Notes under the pieces: model-generated
What the model saw: the letters and a program-made list of their open reading frames with translations, nothing else
What the model was told of the DNA's origin: nothing
The model's database searches: none
Translations under genes and position numbers: made by a program
Shown: positions 8,701-18,662 of the stretch, piece after piece
Layout: each line of letters starts with the position of its first letter
How positions within the stretch are numbered: the first letter of the stretch is position 1
Source of the DNA: Mobilisporobacter senegalensis
Lineage (GTDB): Bacteria; Bacillota; Clostridia; Lachnospirales; Lachnospiraceae
Assembly: GCF_003752155.1 (NCBI RefSeq)
Contig: NZ_RJVG01000002.1
Span: 1 to 64,000 of the forward strand
Direction of reading: 5' to 3'
DNA: 64,000 nt

Positions 8701-10794
8701 ATGAAGCATCAATTTGTTAAAAGCAGTTTAACCGCTTTTCTATCACTTATCATTGCATTTACTCCGATTACTGCAATAGAAGCATCCTCTGAGGCAAATT
8801 TTAATGAGGATAATGAATATGAGACTACGAAAGAAGCAGCCAGTGAGAAAGCAAATGAGTTGGTAAAAAACTATGGTTATACAAGTGTGCAGTATGCTCT
8901 TATTGACGATGGAGAAATTAAGATATCAGGCCAGACCGGAGTTTATAGTAAATCAGAGAATAATCAATTAACCAAAGAGCATATGTATGGAATTGGTTCT
9001 ATTAGCAAGATATTCACGACCGTGGCGGTATTAAGGCTGGTAGAAGAGGGGAAAGTGGATCTGGACACCCCTTTAGTAGAATATATTAAAGATTTTAAAA
9101 TGAACGACCCCAGATATGTACAGATAACGGTACGAATGCTGCTCAATCATTCTTCGGGTCTTATGGGAAGTACATTTAACAATACAGTTCTGATTGGGGA
9201 CAATGATACATCTGCTCATGATAAATTATTAGAACAATTACAAGGTCAGAGATTGAAAGCAGATCCAGGGACCTTTTCTGTTTATTGTAATGATGGCTTC
9301 AGTCTTGCTGAAATATTGATCGAGCGGGTAAGCGGCTTGAGTTTTACTCAGTATATCAGGAGTTACTTTACAATAACACTTAATATGAATAATACAAAAA
9401 CTCCTAAAGATGTATTTTCCCTGGAGCAGTTAGCCAAGGTGTATTATCCGGGGTTTGCAAAACCAGTGAAAGCAGATAGCTATAATGCTATTGGTGCCGG
9501 CGGAATTTATTCAACGGCAGAGGACGTATGCAGATTTTCACAAATTTTTATGAAAAATTCTAAGAATATTCTCACTGATAAATCCAAGAAAGCAATGGAA
9601 GAGAGGGAATATTTAAAAGGAATCTGGCCGGAGGAAGGGGATACGACAACTGCCTATGGTCTTGGATGGGATTGTGTAAATATGTATCCCTTTAATCAAT
9701 ATGGGATAAAAGCCCTTTTGAAAAATGGGGATACGTTATTATATCATAGCAGCCTTATCGTATTGCCGGAATACAATATAGCGGCTACTGTCTTATCTTC
9801 AGAAGGGGATAGTACATATAATCAGATCATCGGTCAGGAGATCCTGCTTAGTGCCTTAAAAGAGAAGGGGATAATAAAAGAGATCAAGAAGGATCGTTTT
9901 TTTTATAAACCCATTGCAGAAGCGATTCCAGAGGCTATGAAAAAATATGAAGGTTTATATGGAACAATGGATGGATTACTTATGGTCAAGTTTGATGAAG
10001 ATGATAATCTCATCCTAAGTAACACTTCCCATCCTGGCTTTCTTGCAGAGAAATATACTTATACAAAAGATGGATTATTCGTGATTTCCTGGGGGTATGA
10101 TTACGAAGGGCTAAAATTTGTGAAAGAAGAGAATGGAAATATCTATATTCAAAAGCAGCAATACCACTATATACCTGAATTAGGTCAAACTGCAGAAATT
10201 TCTTATATGGCACAGAAATTACCATGGAATGTGATTGGAGACGAACTCCAAAATAAATGGAATGAACGAAAGAATCAGAAATATTTCCTGGTAAATGAGA
10301 AATATACATCCCAATCTTATATGGCATCCTCTGTTATATTAAAACTTAACATAGTAGAAGATATTCCAGGTTATTTTGGTAATACTGTTATTCTGGATGA
10401 TAATATAAGCAAAAGTATATTAGAAATTCCCGTGGCCTATGGCAGGGATTCAAGTGATTATAGTTTTATGGAAATAGACGGAAAAGATTATCTTAAGACC
10501 GGAAGCTATTTATATTTGGCAGAGGATGATATTCCCACTCTATCAAATTCTCAAACTATATTTTCGATTGACGAAGATGGTCATGGGAAATGGTATAAAA
10601 TTGATAAGAACCTAGCAGATAAGAAAATACATGTAAAAATTTCTGGGCAAGGAGCATTTGCAGTGTATAATAGCAATGGTATATGTATTAACTATTCGTA
10701 TCTGGATGGTAAAGATGAGATTACATTACCCTATGGTTCTTATATTGTATTTACGGGTAATAGCGGCACTTTATTTCAGCTATCCATCATATAA
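8701..10794 (+). CDS. Secreted serine hydrolase (class C beta-lactamase-like)
   Basis: A 697-residue exported protein with a signal peptide (1-~29, ending AIEASS). The beta-lactamase/D-aminopeptidase-type domain (~45-400) has the SxxK nucleophile motif at Ser100-Lys103 (GSISK) and YCN at 195-197, the tyrosine general-base motif. The C-terminal ~300 residues are a beta-rich extension without a recognised domain name; it has no C-terminal anchor. Such proteins are usually peptidases or esterases on cell-wall or small-molecule substrates rather than true beta-lactamases. Weak GAGG site before the ATG. A second, shorter relative lies at 16936. Confidence 0.85.
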   Translation: MKHQFVKSSLTAFLSLIIAFTPITAIEASSEANFNEDNEYETTKEAASEKANELVKNYGYTSVQYALIDDGEIKISGQTGVYSKSENNQLTKEHMYGIGSISKIFTTVAVLRLVEEGKVDLDTPLVEYIKDFKMNDPRYVQITVRMLLNHSSGLMGSTFNNTVLIGDNDTSAHDKLLEQLQGQRLKADPGTFSVYCNDGFSLAEILIERVSGLSFTQYIRSYFTITLNMNNTKTPKDVFSLEQLAKVYYPGFAKPVKADSYNAIGAGGIYSTAEDVCRFSQIFMKNSKNILTDKSKKAMEEREYLKGIWPEEGDTTTAYGLGWDCVNMYPFNQYGIKALLKNGDTLLYHSSLIVLPEYNIAATVLSSEGDSTYNQIIGQEILLSALKEKGIIKEIKKDRFFYKPIAEAIPEAMKKYEGLYGTMDGLLMVKFDEDDNLILSNTSHPGFLAEKYTYTKDGLFVISWGYDYEGLKFVKEENGNIYIQKQQYHYIPELGQTAEISYMAQKLPWNVIGDELQNKWNERKNQKYFLVNEKYTSQSYMASSVILKLNIVEDIPGYFGNTVILDDNISKSILEIPVAYGRDSSDYSFMEIDGKDYLKTGSYLYLAEDDIPTLSNSQTIFSIDEDGHGKWYKIDKNLADKKIHVKISGQGAFAVYNSNGICINYSYLDGKDEITLPYGSYIVFTGNSGTLFQLSII

Positions 10795-10883
10795 AATTAT
10801 TATGTAGAATTTTATATGAAAAGGTGCTATCATATAGTTTGAATTTTATTATTATAACTATATAAACAGGAGATTTGGTAAAA

Positions 10884-12245
10884 ATGAATATCATTATAGT
10901 TGGAGATGGCAAAGTTGGTTATACAATCGCAGGCTATCTCACGAAAGAGGATCATAACATTACTATCATTGATAAGAATGAAGAAGCGCTTCGCAAGGCA
11001 GATGATACATTAGATGTTATGTGTGTGAAAGGCAATGGTGCCAGAGCCAGTATATTAATTGAAGCGGGAATTGAGGAAGCAGATTTAGTTATTGCAGCAA
11101 CTTCAAGAGATGAGCTGAATATGCTTACTTGTTTTATGGCGAAAAAAGTAGCTGAAAATGTAAAAACAATTGCAAGAATACGGGATCCGGAATATTATGA
11201 AGAATTTACAACCCTAAGACATCAAATGGGGGTTGATATGGTTATCAATCCAGAATTCACTGCAGCCCAAGAGATTGCTAATATACTTCAATTTCCTTCT
11301 GCAATGAATATAGAGATATTCTTTGGGGGAAAAGAAAGACTGGTTGAATTTAAAGTAATGGAAGGAGATCTGTTAGTAGGTGCCAAATTATCAAAAATAA
11401 GCAGCAAAATCCCTCAAAATATGTTATTTGTAGCAGTGGAGAGAGGTGGAGAGGCATATATTCCTAACGGAGATTTTGAATTCCGGGTAAATGACAGAGT
11501 TTATATTATGGGGCAGATAACTGGAATCACCAATTTATTTAAAATGTTAGGAAGATATGTGGAAAAGATCAATACGGTATTAATGATTGGCGGAGGCAGA
11601 ACTTCTTATTATCTGACTAAGATCATATCAAGACTTGGAATGTCAGTGAAAATTATCGAAATAGATTCTAAGAAATGCCTGCATTTAGCTGACACTGTTG
11701 AAGAAGCTATTATCATAGAAGGAGATGGTACGAATCAGGATGTATTAGATTCAGAAAACCTTGAAGAAATTGATGCATTTATTGCAATGACAGGCAGGGA
11801 TGAAGAAAATCTGATTACAGCCATGTATGCGGTTGAAAAGGGAGTGGATAAGGTAATTGCAATGACTACCCGAATGAATCTTCCAAATGTGATAAATAAG
11901 TTAGGTTTAGACAGTATTATAGATCCTAAGATAATTACTGCAAGTTATATTACCGGATATGTCAGAGGAATGCAGAATACAAAAGGAAGCATTGTGGAAG
12001 CTTTATATAAGATCATGGATGGAAAAGTAGAAGTAATCAGTTTTATTGCCAATGAAACTACCAGCTTTTTAAATATTCCTATTAAGAATTTGTCACTTAA
12101 GAAAGAACTTGTAATTGCTTGTATTTTACATAGGAGTGTTGTTACAATTCCTCATGGTAATGAGAGTATTACAGTTGGTGATAAAGTCTTAGTCGTTACT
12201 AAGAATCATCATATTATTAAAGATTTAAATGATATCTTAGAATAG
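10884..12245 (+). CDS. trkA: Trk potassium uptake system regulatory protein TrkA
   Basis: Cytoplasmic NAD-binding gating subunit of the Trk K+ channel. The 453-residue protein has the two RCK halves of full-length TrkA, each with a Rossmann motif: GDGKVG at 7-12, and IGGGRTS near residue 235. Each is followed by a TrkA-C domain. The ATG at 10884 is chosen because AGGAG (10868-10872) is 11 bases upstream; the TTG at 10875 is too close to it. It lies 10 bases upstream of trkH, so the pair is an operon. Confidence 0.95.
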   Translation: MNIIIVGDGKVGYTIAGYLTKEDHNITIIDKNEEALRKADDTLDVMCVKGNGARASILIEAGIEEADLVIAATSRDELNMLTCFMAKKVAENVKTIARIRDPEYYEEFTTLRHQMGVDMVINPEFTAAQEIANILQFPSAMNIEIFFGGKERLVEFKVMEGDLLVGAKLSKISSKIPQNMLFVAVERGGEAYIPNGDFEFRVNDRVYIMGQITGITNLFKMLGRYVEKINTVLMIGGGRTSYYLTKIISRLGMSVKIIEIDSKKCLHLADTVEEAIIIEGDGTNQDVLDSENLEEIDAFIAMTGRDEENLITAMYAVEKGVDKVIAMTTRMNLPNVINKLGLDSIIDPKIITASYITGYVRGMQNTKGSIVEALYKIMDGKVEVISFIANETTSFLNIPIKNLSLKKELVIACILHRSVVTIPHGNESITVGDKVLVVTKNHHIIKDLNDILE

Positions 12246-12255
12246 GGGAATTGAC

Positions 12256-13698
12256 ATGAATTATAGATTAGTGGCAAATATACTTGGTAAGGTATTTGTT
12301 TTAGAAGCTGCGTTGATGATCCCTTCTGTCATAGTTTCACTTATCTATGGAGAAGGAGATTTATCTTCTTTCTTAATAACAATGGCTATATTAGTAGCAC
12401 TCGGTGGTTTATTTTTATTGATAAAACCAAAGAAGAAAAAATTGCTTGCAAGAGATGGTATGATGATTGTATCATTGGCCTGGGTATCTCTCGCTTTATT
12501 TGGTGGCTTACCTTTTTTTATTCATGGTGCAATACCATCTTATATAGACTGTATATTTGAGAGTGTTTCAGGTTTTACAACAACTGGTTCCAGTATTCTG
12601 ACTGATGTGGAAGTAATGCCAAAAGGTTTATTATTCTGGAGAAGTTTTACCCATTGGTTTGGGGGTATGGGCGTATTAGTTTTCTTCCTTGCTTTATTAC
12701 CATCTATGAGCGGAAGTACACTACATATATTACGTGCAGAATCACCGGGGCCAACTCCCGGGAAGTTAGTACCAAAAATAAGGGATACTTCTAAAATCCT
12801 CTATGGGATTTATTTTGTTCTGACGGTAATTTGTACGCTGTGTCTTATATTTGCCGGCATGCCGGTATATGATTCCATCGTACATGCTCTTGGAACCGCC
12901 GGTACAGGTGGATTTGGAATCAAGAATAATAGTATGGCATATTATAACAGCCCATTGATTTATAATATACTTTCTGTTTTTATGATAATCTTTGGTGTGA
13001 ACTTTACTATTTATTTTTACGCCATAAAGCGTAATTTTACAGATATTAAAAAAAATACAGAACTAAAATTATTTCTGGTCATAGTCATTGGAGCAGTAGC
13101 TATTATTACCTTTAATACCCGTAGTATGTTTGAATCTTATTGGGAATCGTTCTATCAGGCCTTTTTCCAGGTATCATCCCTGATTTCAACGACTGGTTAC
13201 ACTACTTATGATTATAATATGTGGCCGCTTCTTAGTAAGATGATATTAATTGCAGTAATGTTTACCGGAAGCTGTGCCGGGTCTACTGCAGGTGGATTAA
13301 AACAGATTCGTATTGCCATTATGTTAAAAGCAATAAGAAGAATGGTGAAAAAGTTAATCCATCCAAGATCGGTAATACCGATTAAAGCAGATGGAAAAAA
13401 TGTGGATGAGGATCAAGTAAGCAGCATTGGATTATTTTGCTTTGCATATTTTCTGATTTTTGGAATTGCCATCATCCTTGTATCTTTTGATAACCATGAT
13501 TTTGAAACTACATTTACAGCAGTTCTGACTGCTATAAGTAATGTAGGACCTGCTTTTGGAGAAGCAGGCCCACTTGGCAATTTTGCTTTTTTCTCAGACT
13601 TTAGTAAAATAGTACTGTCTCTTTGTATGTTAATTGGACGACTTGAGATATTTCCAGTACTACTTATGCTAAATGTTAATTCCTGGAAAAAAGCTTAA
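12256..13698 (+). CDS. trkH: Trk potassium channel subunit TrkH
   Basis: A 480-residue integral membrane protein with the four pore repeats of the TrkH/KtrB superfamily. The selectivity-filter glycines are visible in FTTTGSSIL, GTAGTGGFGI, ISTTGYTT and ISNVGPAFG. It forms the K+ pore gated by TrkA, encoded immediately upstream. AGGGGA precedes the ATG. The stop overlaps by 4 bases the stop end of the convergent phospholipase-like gene, with no terminator visible between them. Confidence 0.95.
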   Translation: MNYRLVANILGKVFVLEAALMIPSVIVSLIYGEGDLSSFLITMAILVALGGLFLLIKPKKKKLLARDGMMIVSLAWVSLALFGGLPFFIHGAIPSYIDCIFESVSGFTTTGSSILTDVEVMPKGLLFWRSFTHWFGGMGVLVFFLALLPSMSGSTLHILRAESPGPTPGKLVPKIRDTSKILYGIYFVLTVICTLCLIFAGMPVYDSIVHALGTAGTGGFGIKNNSMAYYNSPLIYNILSVFMIIFGVNFTIYFYAIKRNFTDIKKNTELKLFLVIVIGAVAIITFNTRSMFESYWESFYQAFFQVSSLISTTGYTTYDYNMWPLLSKMILIAVMFTGSCAGSTAGGLKQIRIAIMLKAIRRMVKKLIHPRSVIPIKADGKNVDEDQVSSIGLFCFAYFLIFGIAIILVSFDNHDFETTFTAVLTAISNVGPAFGEAGPLGNFAFFSDFSKIVLSLCMLIGRLEIFPVLLMLNVNSWKKA

Positions 13699-14690
13699 TC
13701 AATTAATAAACCACTGTGATAAGATAAATTACCTATTTCATTTAATATTTGAGATAGATCTGTGCACGTATACTCAAATCTGTTTTGACTATCCTTTCTA
13801 TAGTGTAGCAAGGAGTCAACCAGATTAAGGAGTATCGTGCATTTTTTATATGCATTTTCCATTAAATTTAAAAAGGAGTCATTTCTTGAAATACTTACTT
13901 CCCATGGAGAATGCCAGATATTATGAGAAAGATTGAGGGCATCCAGAGTGTCCGTATGAACGTTATCAGGGATTAGACTAGAAAGCAAATTATATTTAAA
14001 AAAGCGGTTCTCTAATTGTTCTACGTAATGCTTCCGGTTATGTGCAAGCCCGGATAAAATTTTAGACTCAATTTGAAGAAATCGGATTGATCTGGATATA
14101 AAACCCGGTTTTAGCTTAATATAGCCGGAATAAGTTTTATTGATACATGTGGCTAACAATGGAGTAATTATCTTCTTTGTAGATTGATCGAGATAAATCG
14201 TATTCTCTTTAAGAAACTGAGGATGTTTTTTATGAGTATATCTATCCAGAAGGATACTGTCTATTAATGTTTCAAAACTTCTATGATGAGCACTATAAAT
14301 ATTTTTTCCATTATCTTTATTTTTCACTGGCAAAGGATTGTAATTTGTTCTTGCATAAATATATGGATGGCATATGGTATCAAGACAATAGTGGCATAAG
14401 AATCCAGAAATATATGCATAGGCAGCGTCTAACATATGCTCCTGATAATGATTTATTTCATTAAAATAGTTCTTAAAAAAAGTGTTCGTATTCACCTCAT
14501 GCATAATCTTTCCAAGTGAATGTTCCGGATTTTTAATAACATTTGGAAGATAATAAAAGAATATGTCCGGACCTTGAAGTCCTAATTTATATGCAGATAT
14601 ATTATTGGCTATAATATCCTTTATATATTTAGAGTTCAATTTTTTATATGTTAAGATACCAAATATATGATGAGTTGTAAATCCTGGCAT
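13695..14690 (-). CDS. Zinc-dependent phospholipase C-like protein
   Basis: The 331-residue protein has the Zn_dep_PLPC fold signatures at its N-terminus: MPGFTTHHIFG, GLQGPDIFFY (Asp42) and the metal motif HYCLDTICHPY with His100, Asp104 and His108. There is no signal peptide, so unlike secreted alpha-toxin-type enzymes it probably acts in the cytoplasm or is a non-toxic relative of the kind common in Clostridia. The C-terminal half is helical without a recognised domain. AAAGGAG supports the start. Actual substrate unknown. Confidence 0.85.
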   Translation of the reverse strand: MPGFTTHHIFGILTYKKLNSKYIKDIIANNISAYKLGLQGPDIFFYYLPNVIKNPEHSLGKIMHEVNTNTFFKNYFNEINHYQEHMLDAAYAYISGFLCHYCLDTICHPYIYARTNYNPLPVKNKDNGKNIYSAHHRSFETLIDSILLDRYTHKKHPQFLKENTIYLDQSTKKIITPLLATCINKTYSGYIKLKPGFISRSIRFLQIESKILSGLAHNRKHYVEQLENRFFKYNLLSSLIPDNVHTDTLDALNLSHNIWHSPWEVSISRNDSFLNLMENAYKKCTILLNLVDSLLHYRKDSQNRFEYTCTDLSQILNEIGNLSYHSGLLID

Positions 14691-14791
14691 ATTTTTTGTC
14701 TCCTTTCAAACTATGAATGTATCCAGATATTATTTATAGTTTCTGTAAGAAAGACTTTATTATCCTGTGAACCGGAAAGTAATATTGGTAA

Positions 14792-14820
14792 TTGTTTCAA
14801 TACAATAATCATGTTAGAAT
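14792..14820 (+). promoter_or_regulatory. SigA-type promoter for rarA
   Basis: TTGTTT (14792-14797), a 17-base spacer and TAGAAT (14815-14820) lie upstream of the hairpin and the rarA gene. Confidence 0.5.
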
Positions 14821-14836
14821 GAATGAGATGAAGCTT

Positions 14837-14868
14837 AATTCAGATGTGGTCTGAGCTACATCTGAATT
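14837..14868 (+). other. Leader hairpin, copy 2 of a repeated stem
   Basis: AATTCAGATGTGG (14837-14849) pairs with CTACATCTGAATT (14856-14868), one mismatch. It is closely related in sequence to the hairpin at 2661-2688, including the preceding CTTAATTCAG. It would lie in the rarA 5' leader if the promoter at 14792-14820 is used. Confidence 0.65.
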
Positions 14869-14917
14869 TCAGCACCAGAAATACAGATAAAAAGATTCCT
14901 TCATTGGAGGTAATAAA

Positions 14918-16246
14918 ATGGATTTATTTGAATATATGAGAAATAATACAATGGAGAAAGAATCTCCATTGGCTTCAAGACTTAGACCAAGATCCCTTGA
15001 TGAGGTCGTTGGGCAAACCCATATCATCGGAAAAGACAAATTGCTATATAGAGCTATTAAGGCAGATAAGATCAGTTCAATCATCTTTTATGGACCTCCT
15101 GGAACAGGAAAGACCACATTGGCTAAAGTAATTGCAGCTACAACAAGTGCAGAATTCAAGCAGATAAATGCCACATCTGCAGGGAAAAAAGATATGGAAG
15201 AGGTAGTAAATGAAGCAAAGAACAGCCTTGGAATGTACGGTAAAAAAACCATTTTATTTATAGATGAAATTCATCGTTTTAATAAAGGGCAGCAGGATTA
15301 TCTCCTTCCATTCGTGGAGGATGGAACTATTATATTGATCGGAGCAACTACAGAAAATCCCTACTTTGAAGTTAATGGCGCGTTAATATCAAGATCGATC
15401 ATATTTGAATTAAAACCTCTTGAGAAAGATGATATTAAAACATTAATTTGCCGGGCTCTAACGGATGAAGAAAGAGGACTTGGTATCTATCATGCAGTCA
15501 TTGAGGACGATGCTCTTGAATTTTTATCAGATATTTCAGGCGGAGATGCAAGATCAGCTTTAAATGCAATTGAGCTAGGCGTTTTAACTACTGAAAAAGC
15601 AGAAGATGGAAAGATTCATATTACACTGGATGTTGCCAGTGAATGTATTCAGAAAAGAGTAGTTCGATATGATAAGACAGGTGATAACCATTATGATACC
15701 ATATCGGCATTCATTAAAAGTATGAGGGGATCTGATCCAGATGCTGCAATCTACTACCTTGCTAAGATGCTATATGCAGGAGAAGATATTAAGTTTATTT
15801 CCAGAAGAATTATGATCTGTGCTGCGGAGGATGTATCCAATGCAGATCCCAATGCATTGGTAGTCGCCACTTCTGCAACGATGGCAGTTGAGAGAATCGG
15901 AATGCCTGAAGCAAGAATCATATTAGCCCAGGCAGCAGCCTATGTAGCCTGTGCGCCAAAAAGTAATTCTGCCATTTGTGCTATTGATGAAGCCTATAAT
16001 ATAATAAAGAATCAGAAAACACCTCCGGTTCCGGCCCATCTAATGGATGCTCATTATAAAGGAGCTTCTCAATTAGGACATGGAATTGGTTATAAGTATG
16101 CCCATAATTATAAAAATCATTATGTGAATCAACAGTATCTTCCGGATGAATTAAAGGATAGAGTTTTCTACCAGCCTTCAGAGAATGGGTATGAAAAACA
16201 GATTCAGGAGTATTTTAAGAAGATCAAAATGGAGGCAGAAAATTAA
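14918..16246 (+). CDS. rarA: Replication-associated recombination ATPase RarA (MgsA)
   Basis: A 442-residue AAA+ ATPase of the clamp-loader clade that acts at stalled forks and recombination intermediates. Visible motifs are SPLASRLRPRSLDEVVGQ, Walker A GPPGTGKTT (59-67), Walker B ILFIDEIHRF (Asp116-Glu117) and sensor 1 GATTENP. The C-terminal MgsA domain has the conserved GSDPDAAIYYLAKML and AEDVSNADP segments. Full length. TGGAGG lies eight bases before the ATG. Confidence 0.97.
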   Translation: MDLFEYMRNNTMEKESPLASRLRPRSLDEVVGQTHIIGKDKLLYRAIKADKISSIIFYGPPGTGKTTLAKVIAATTSAEFKQINATSAGKKDMEEVVNEAKNSLGMYGKKTILFIDEIHRFNKGQQDYLLPFVEDGTIILIGATTENPYFEVNGALISRSIIFELKPLEKDDIKTLICRALTDEERGLGIYHAVIEDDALEFLSDISGGDARSALNAIELGVLTTEKAEDGKIHITLDVASECIQKRVVRYDKTGDNHYDTISAFIKSMRGSDPDAAIYYLAKMLYAGEDIKFISRRIMICAAEDVSNADPNALVVATSATMAVERIGMPEARIILAQAAAYVACAPKSNSAICAIDEAYNIIKNQKTPPVPAHLMDAHYKGASQLGHGIGYKYAHNYKNHYVNQQYLPDELKDRVFYQPSENGYEKQIQEYFKKIKMEAEN

Positions 16247-16272
16247 TAAGAAAAGTCAGACTGGAGAAGGTT

Positions 16273-16866
16273 ATGTTTTTGGATTTGCTAAGGAAGAGAA
16301 AAGAGACATTAGAACAACAAATTAATGTATTAGATAATATGGGTATTCGTCTCAATGCTGGAATTACCATTAATGAGATTCTGCAAATTTTTGACCGAAA
16401 GGAAATTGAGAGCAAACCTTATATACTTCTGCTAATGGCTATGGGTGGCGAGATGGAATGTTCAAAGAATCAATGGCTGCCATTATCCAATGATATTTGG
16501 CATTTTGATACGGAATGTATTGAAGACAATGGAGCATATATAGAAATAGTGAAAAGGCTTTCAAAAATGACCAAAGAATTCTTAAAATTGGATGATATAA
16601 ATGATTTTGTTGATGTTGAGAATAACATAGCATGGGTGTCTTTTGAATATAATGAACAAGCTTATAAATGGGATTTGAAAGTTGATAATGATTGGTTTGA
16701 TATGACTTTAATACAAAAACTTAATGGGCTGATTACACAGTCAGAATATGATAAGAAGTTTACAGTTGCAGTTTTAGATCAATCATGTTTGATAGGCTTT
16801 TTTAATGCTGAGACTATGGAAAAGCTGAATAACTTATGTAAACTTGAATTTAAAACTTTATTATAA
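16273..16866 (+). CDS. Hypothetical 197-residue protein
   Basis: Not recognised. The product is soluble and acidic with no signal peptide. It has a helical N-terminus (about 1-40, RKRKETLEQQINVLDNMGI), a central acidic strand-rich part (WHFDTECIEDNGAYIEIV, WVSFEYNEQAYKWDLKVDNDWFD) and a C-terminal segment ending NLCKLEFKTLL. The Trp/Asp-rich central part recalls small immunity-type or unknown-function proteins, but no family can be named. GGAGAAGG precedes the ATG. It follows rarA by 26 bases and is separated from the next gene by a small hairpin. Confidence 0.6.
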   Translation: MFLDLLRKRKETLEQQINVLDNMGIRLNAGITINEILQIFDRKEIESKPYILLLMAMGGEMECSKNQWLPLSNDIWHFDTECIEDNGAYIEIVKRLSKMTKEFLKLDDINDFVDVENNIAWVSFEYNEQAYKWDLKVDNDWFDMTLIQKLNGLITQSEYDKKFTVAVLDQSCLIGFFNAETMEKLNNLCKLEFKTLL

Positions 16867-16871
16867 TTTAG

Positions 16872-16890
16872 TTCCACTTCTAAAGTGGGA
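16872..16890 (+). other. Small intergenic hairpin
   Basis: TTCCACTT (16872-16879) pairs with AAGTGGGA (16883-16890), one mismatch, loop CTA. It sits right after the stop of the 16273 gene and upstream of the serine hydrolase ribosome site. Confidence 0.45.
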
Positions 16891-16935
16891 GTGTTACAGC
16901 TAAATAGCAATCAGATAAATAGGGGAATGATATTA

Positions 16936-17865
16936 ATGAATAAGGATATATTAAATGATTTGGTATTGTCAGTAAAAAAGCAAAAACTTAATGTATTAAA
17001 TGTTATTGTCAGACAAGATGGCAATATTATTGGAAGGCATGATTTTATAGAAGATAAGCCAAATCCTTTATGGTCGGTCAGCAAAACTTTTACATCAATG
17101 GCAGTGGGGATTGCTATTAATGAGGGCTATATTAAATTGGAAGATTCCATTGCAGGTTTTTTCACTGGTGTATCGTATTCAGACATTAGTGAATTACATA
17201 GAAAGATAACGATACATGATTTGCTTTGTATGGGTTCCGGGCATAAAGAATGTCCAGTAATTAAGGCTGACTGGGAGAGTAAGAAGGATTGGGATATTTC
17301 CCGATTATTCTTTGAGGAGCCAATTATTTATGAACCAGGAACTCATTTTACCTATGATAATTCTGCAACTTATATGCTTTCAAAAATTATAAGTATCACT
17401 ACAGGTATTAATTTAGATGACTATTTATATGAAAAGATATTTAAGTATTTGGATATATCCAAGCCTTTATGGGATACATGCCCCAAAAACATTCCACAAG
17501 GATTTGCCGGCTTGCATTTAACTGCAATGGATTTATCCAAATTTGGACAATTAATTCTTGATAAGGGGATTTACAAAGATAAGCAGCAGCTGATTCCTGC
17601 GAAATATATAGAACAGGCAACCAGGGTACAAATAGAAACGGATGATTTTAATCCATACTTTGCTACGGCAGACCATCATCAGGGCTATGGGTATCAAATA
17701 TGGATGAATTCATATCCTAATTCTTATCGTATGGATGGATTGTATGGTCAATATGTGGTAATGATACCAGATAAGAATGCAATAGTAACTTATGTTTCAA
17801 ATGAACAGCATAATATGACAGGCGTTCTTGAACTTACATGGAATACATTAATAGATAAATTGTAA
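16936..17865 (+). CDS. Cytoplasmic serine hydrolase (beta-lactamase superfamily)
   Basis: The start is set at the ATG at 16936 (MNKDILNDLV), ten bases after AGGGGA; a GTG at 16885 lies inside the preceding hairpin. The 309-residue protein has the SxxK motif at Ser47-Lys50 (WSVSKTF), the Tyr motif YDN at 140-142 and HHQGYGYQIW as the C-terminal HxG-type motif. There is no signal peptide, so it differs from the exported homologue at 8701. Class C beta-lactamase-like esterase or peptidase; substrate unknown. Confidence 0.85.
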   Translation: MNKDILNDLVLSVKKQKLNVLNVIVRQDGNIIGRHDFIEDKPNPLWSVSKTFTSMAVGIAINEGYIKLEDSIAGFFTGVSYSDISELHRKITIHDLLCMGSGHKECPVIKADWESKKDWDISRLFFEEPIIYEPGTHFTYDNSATYMLSKIISITTGINLDDYLYEKIFKYLDISKPLWDTCPKNIPQGFAGLHLTAMDLSKFGQLILDKGIYKDKQQLIPAKYIEQATRVQIETDDFNPYFATADHHQGYGYQIWMNSYPNSYRMDGLYGQYVVMIPDKNAIVTYVSNEQHNMTGVLELTWNTLIDKL

Positions 17866-17943
17866 TTTAGCTGCTAGTTATCAGATCAATAATTGGTTTT
17901 ATAAAGATAGATTGTTAGTAATAAGAATTGTTATTTAAGATTA

Positions 17944-18198
17944 ATGTCAAAGGTGGTAAATGAAGGGAAAAATAATGATATTTTAGGACATCATTGTCTG
18001 TTTATCACTGAAGAATCTATTATTGAAAAAAGTGAAAATAGTGAAAGTAAGTATAATATTATAGAAAAAGTGGCAGAAACAGAAAAACACTTATTTATTT
18101 ACGTAAATACGGTATCAGCCTATATCATTCCTAAGAAATATCTTAGCGTTGAAGAAAAGAATGAGTTATTAAAAATCACAAATAACTTAATAGGATAA
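17944..18198 (+). pseudogene. YcxB-like C-terminal fragment
   Basis: The 84-residue frame (HHCLFITEESIIEKSE, then HLFIYVNTVSAYIIPKKYLS) resembles the C-terminal soluble half of YcxB-like proteins, which normally have two TM helices before this part. No TM-coding sequence is present upstream and no ribosome site precedes the ATG. I read it as a remnant of a truncated gene, although a small expressed protein cannot be excluded. Confidence 0.5.
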
Positions 18199-18245
18199 TA
18201 GAAAACTACTTGTGATGGAATATATTATAAATAAATATAGTCAAT

Positions 18246-18296
18246 AAAAACTCAGATAAGATTTTGAGGCATAACCCCAAGTCTATCTGAGTTTTT
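18246..18296. terminator. Terminator
   Basis: AAACTCAGATA (18248-18258) pairs with TATCTGAGTTT (18284-18294). There are A and T runs on the two flanks, so it can work on both strands. The inner part (TTTTGAGG and CCCCAAG) can extend the stem. Confidence 0.8.
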
Positions 18297-18352
18297 CAAT
18301 ACTTCCAAAGGGGAAAATGCTTACCTAAGTTGAAAGTGTATAAGTTTAAAAA

Positions 18353-18571
18353 CTATTTTTTATTCTCGTCTTCGTTATTTTTCTTAAAAGTCTTATAAAT
18401 CATCTGGTAGATATAAAACATAATTGGAAGTACCATAGTGGCAAAGAGGGATGCTTTAAATAAACCAGCGGTAGCAGGAGTACTTGTAATAGCAGCGATT
18501 AATGTGACAATGTATAATCCAACTAAAAATACGATCATTAAAATTGCGAGAGTCTGTTTTGTTTTCTTCAT
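18353..18571 (-). CDS. Small two-helix membrane protein
   Basis: A 72-residue protein with two predicted TM segments (about 8-30 and 38-58), joined by a short loop with TSTPATAG, and a charged C-terminal tail (KTFKKNNEDENKK). AAAGG precedes the ATG. No family recognised; function unknown. It stands alone between two terminator or promoter regions. Confidence 0.6.
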   Translation of the reverse strand: MKKTKQTLAILMIVFLVGLYIVTLIAAITSTPATAGLFKASLFATMVLPIMFYIYQMIYKTFKKNNEDENKK

Positions 18572-18662
18572 TATATTTCAACCTTTCTATCTTATCCAAT
18601 AATTCATTATAGCTTGAACAACTTTTTCTTGCAACTTAAAATATAATAGGCGTAATTCCGTT

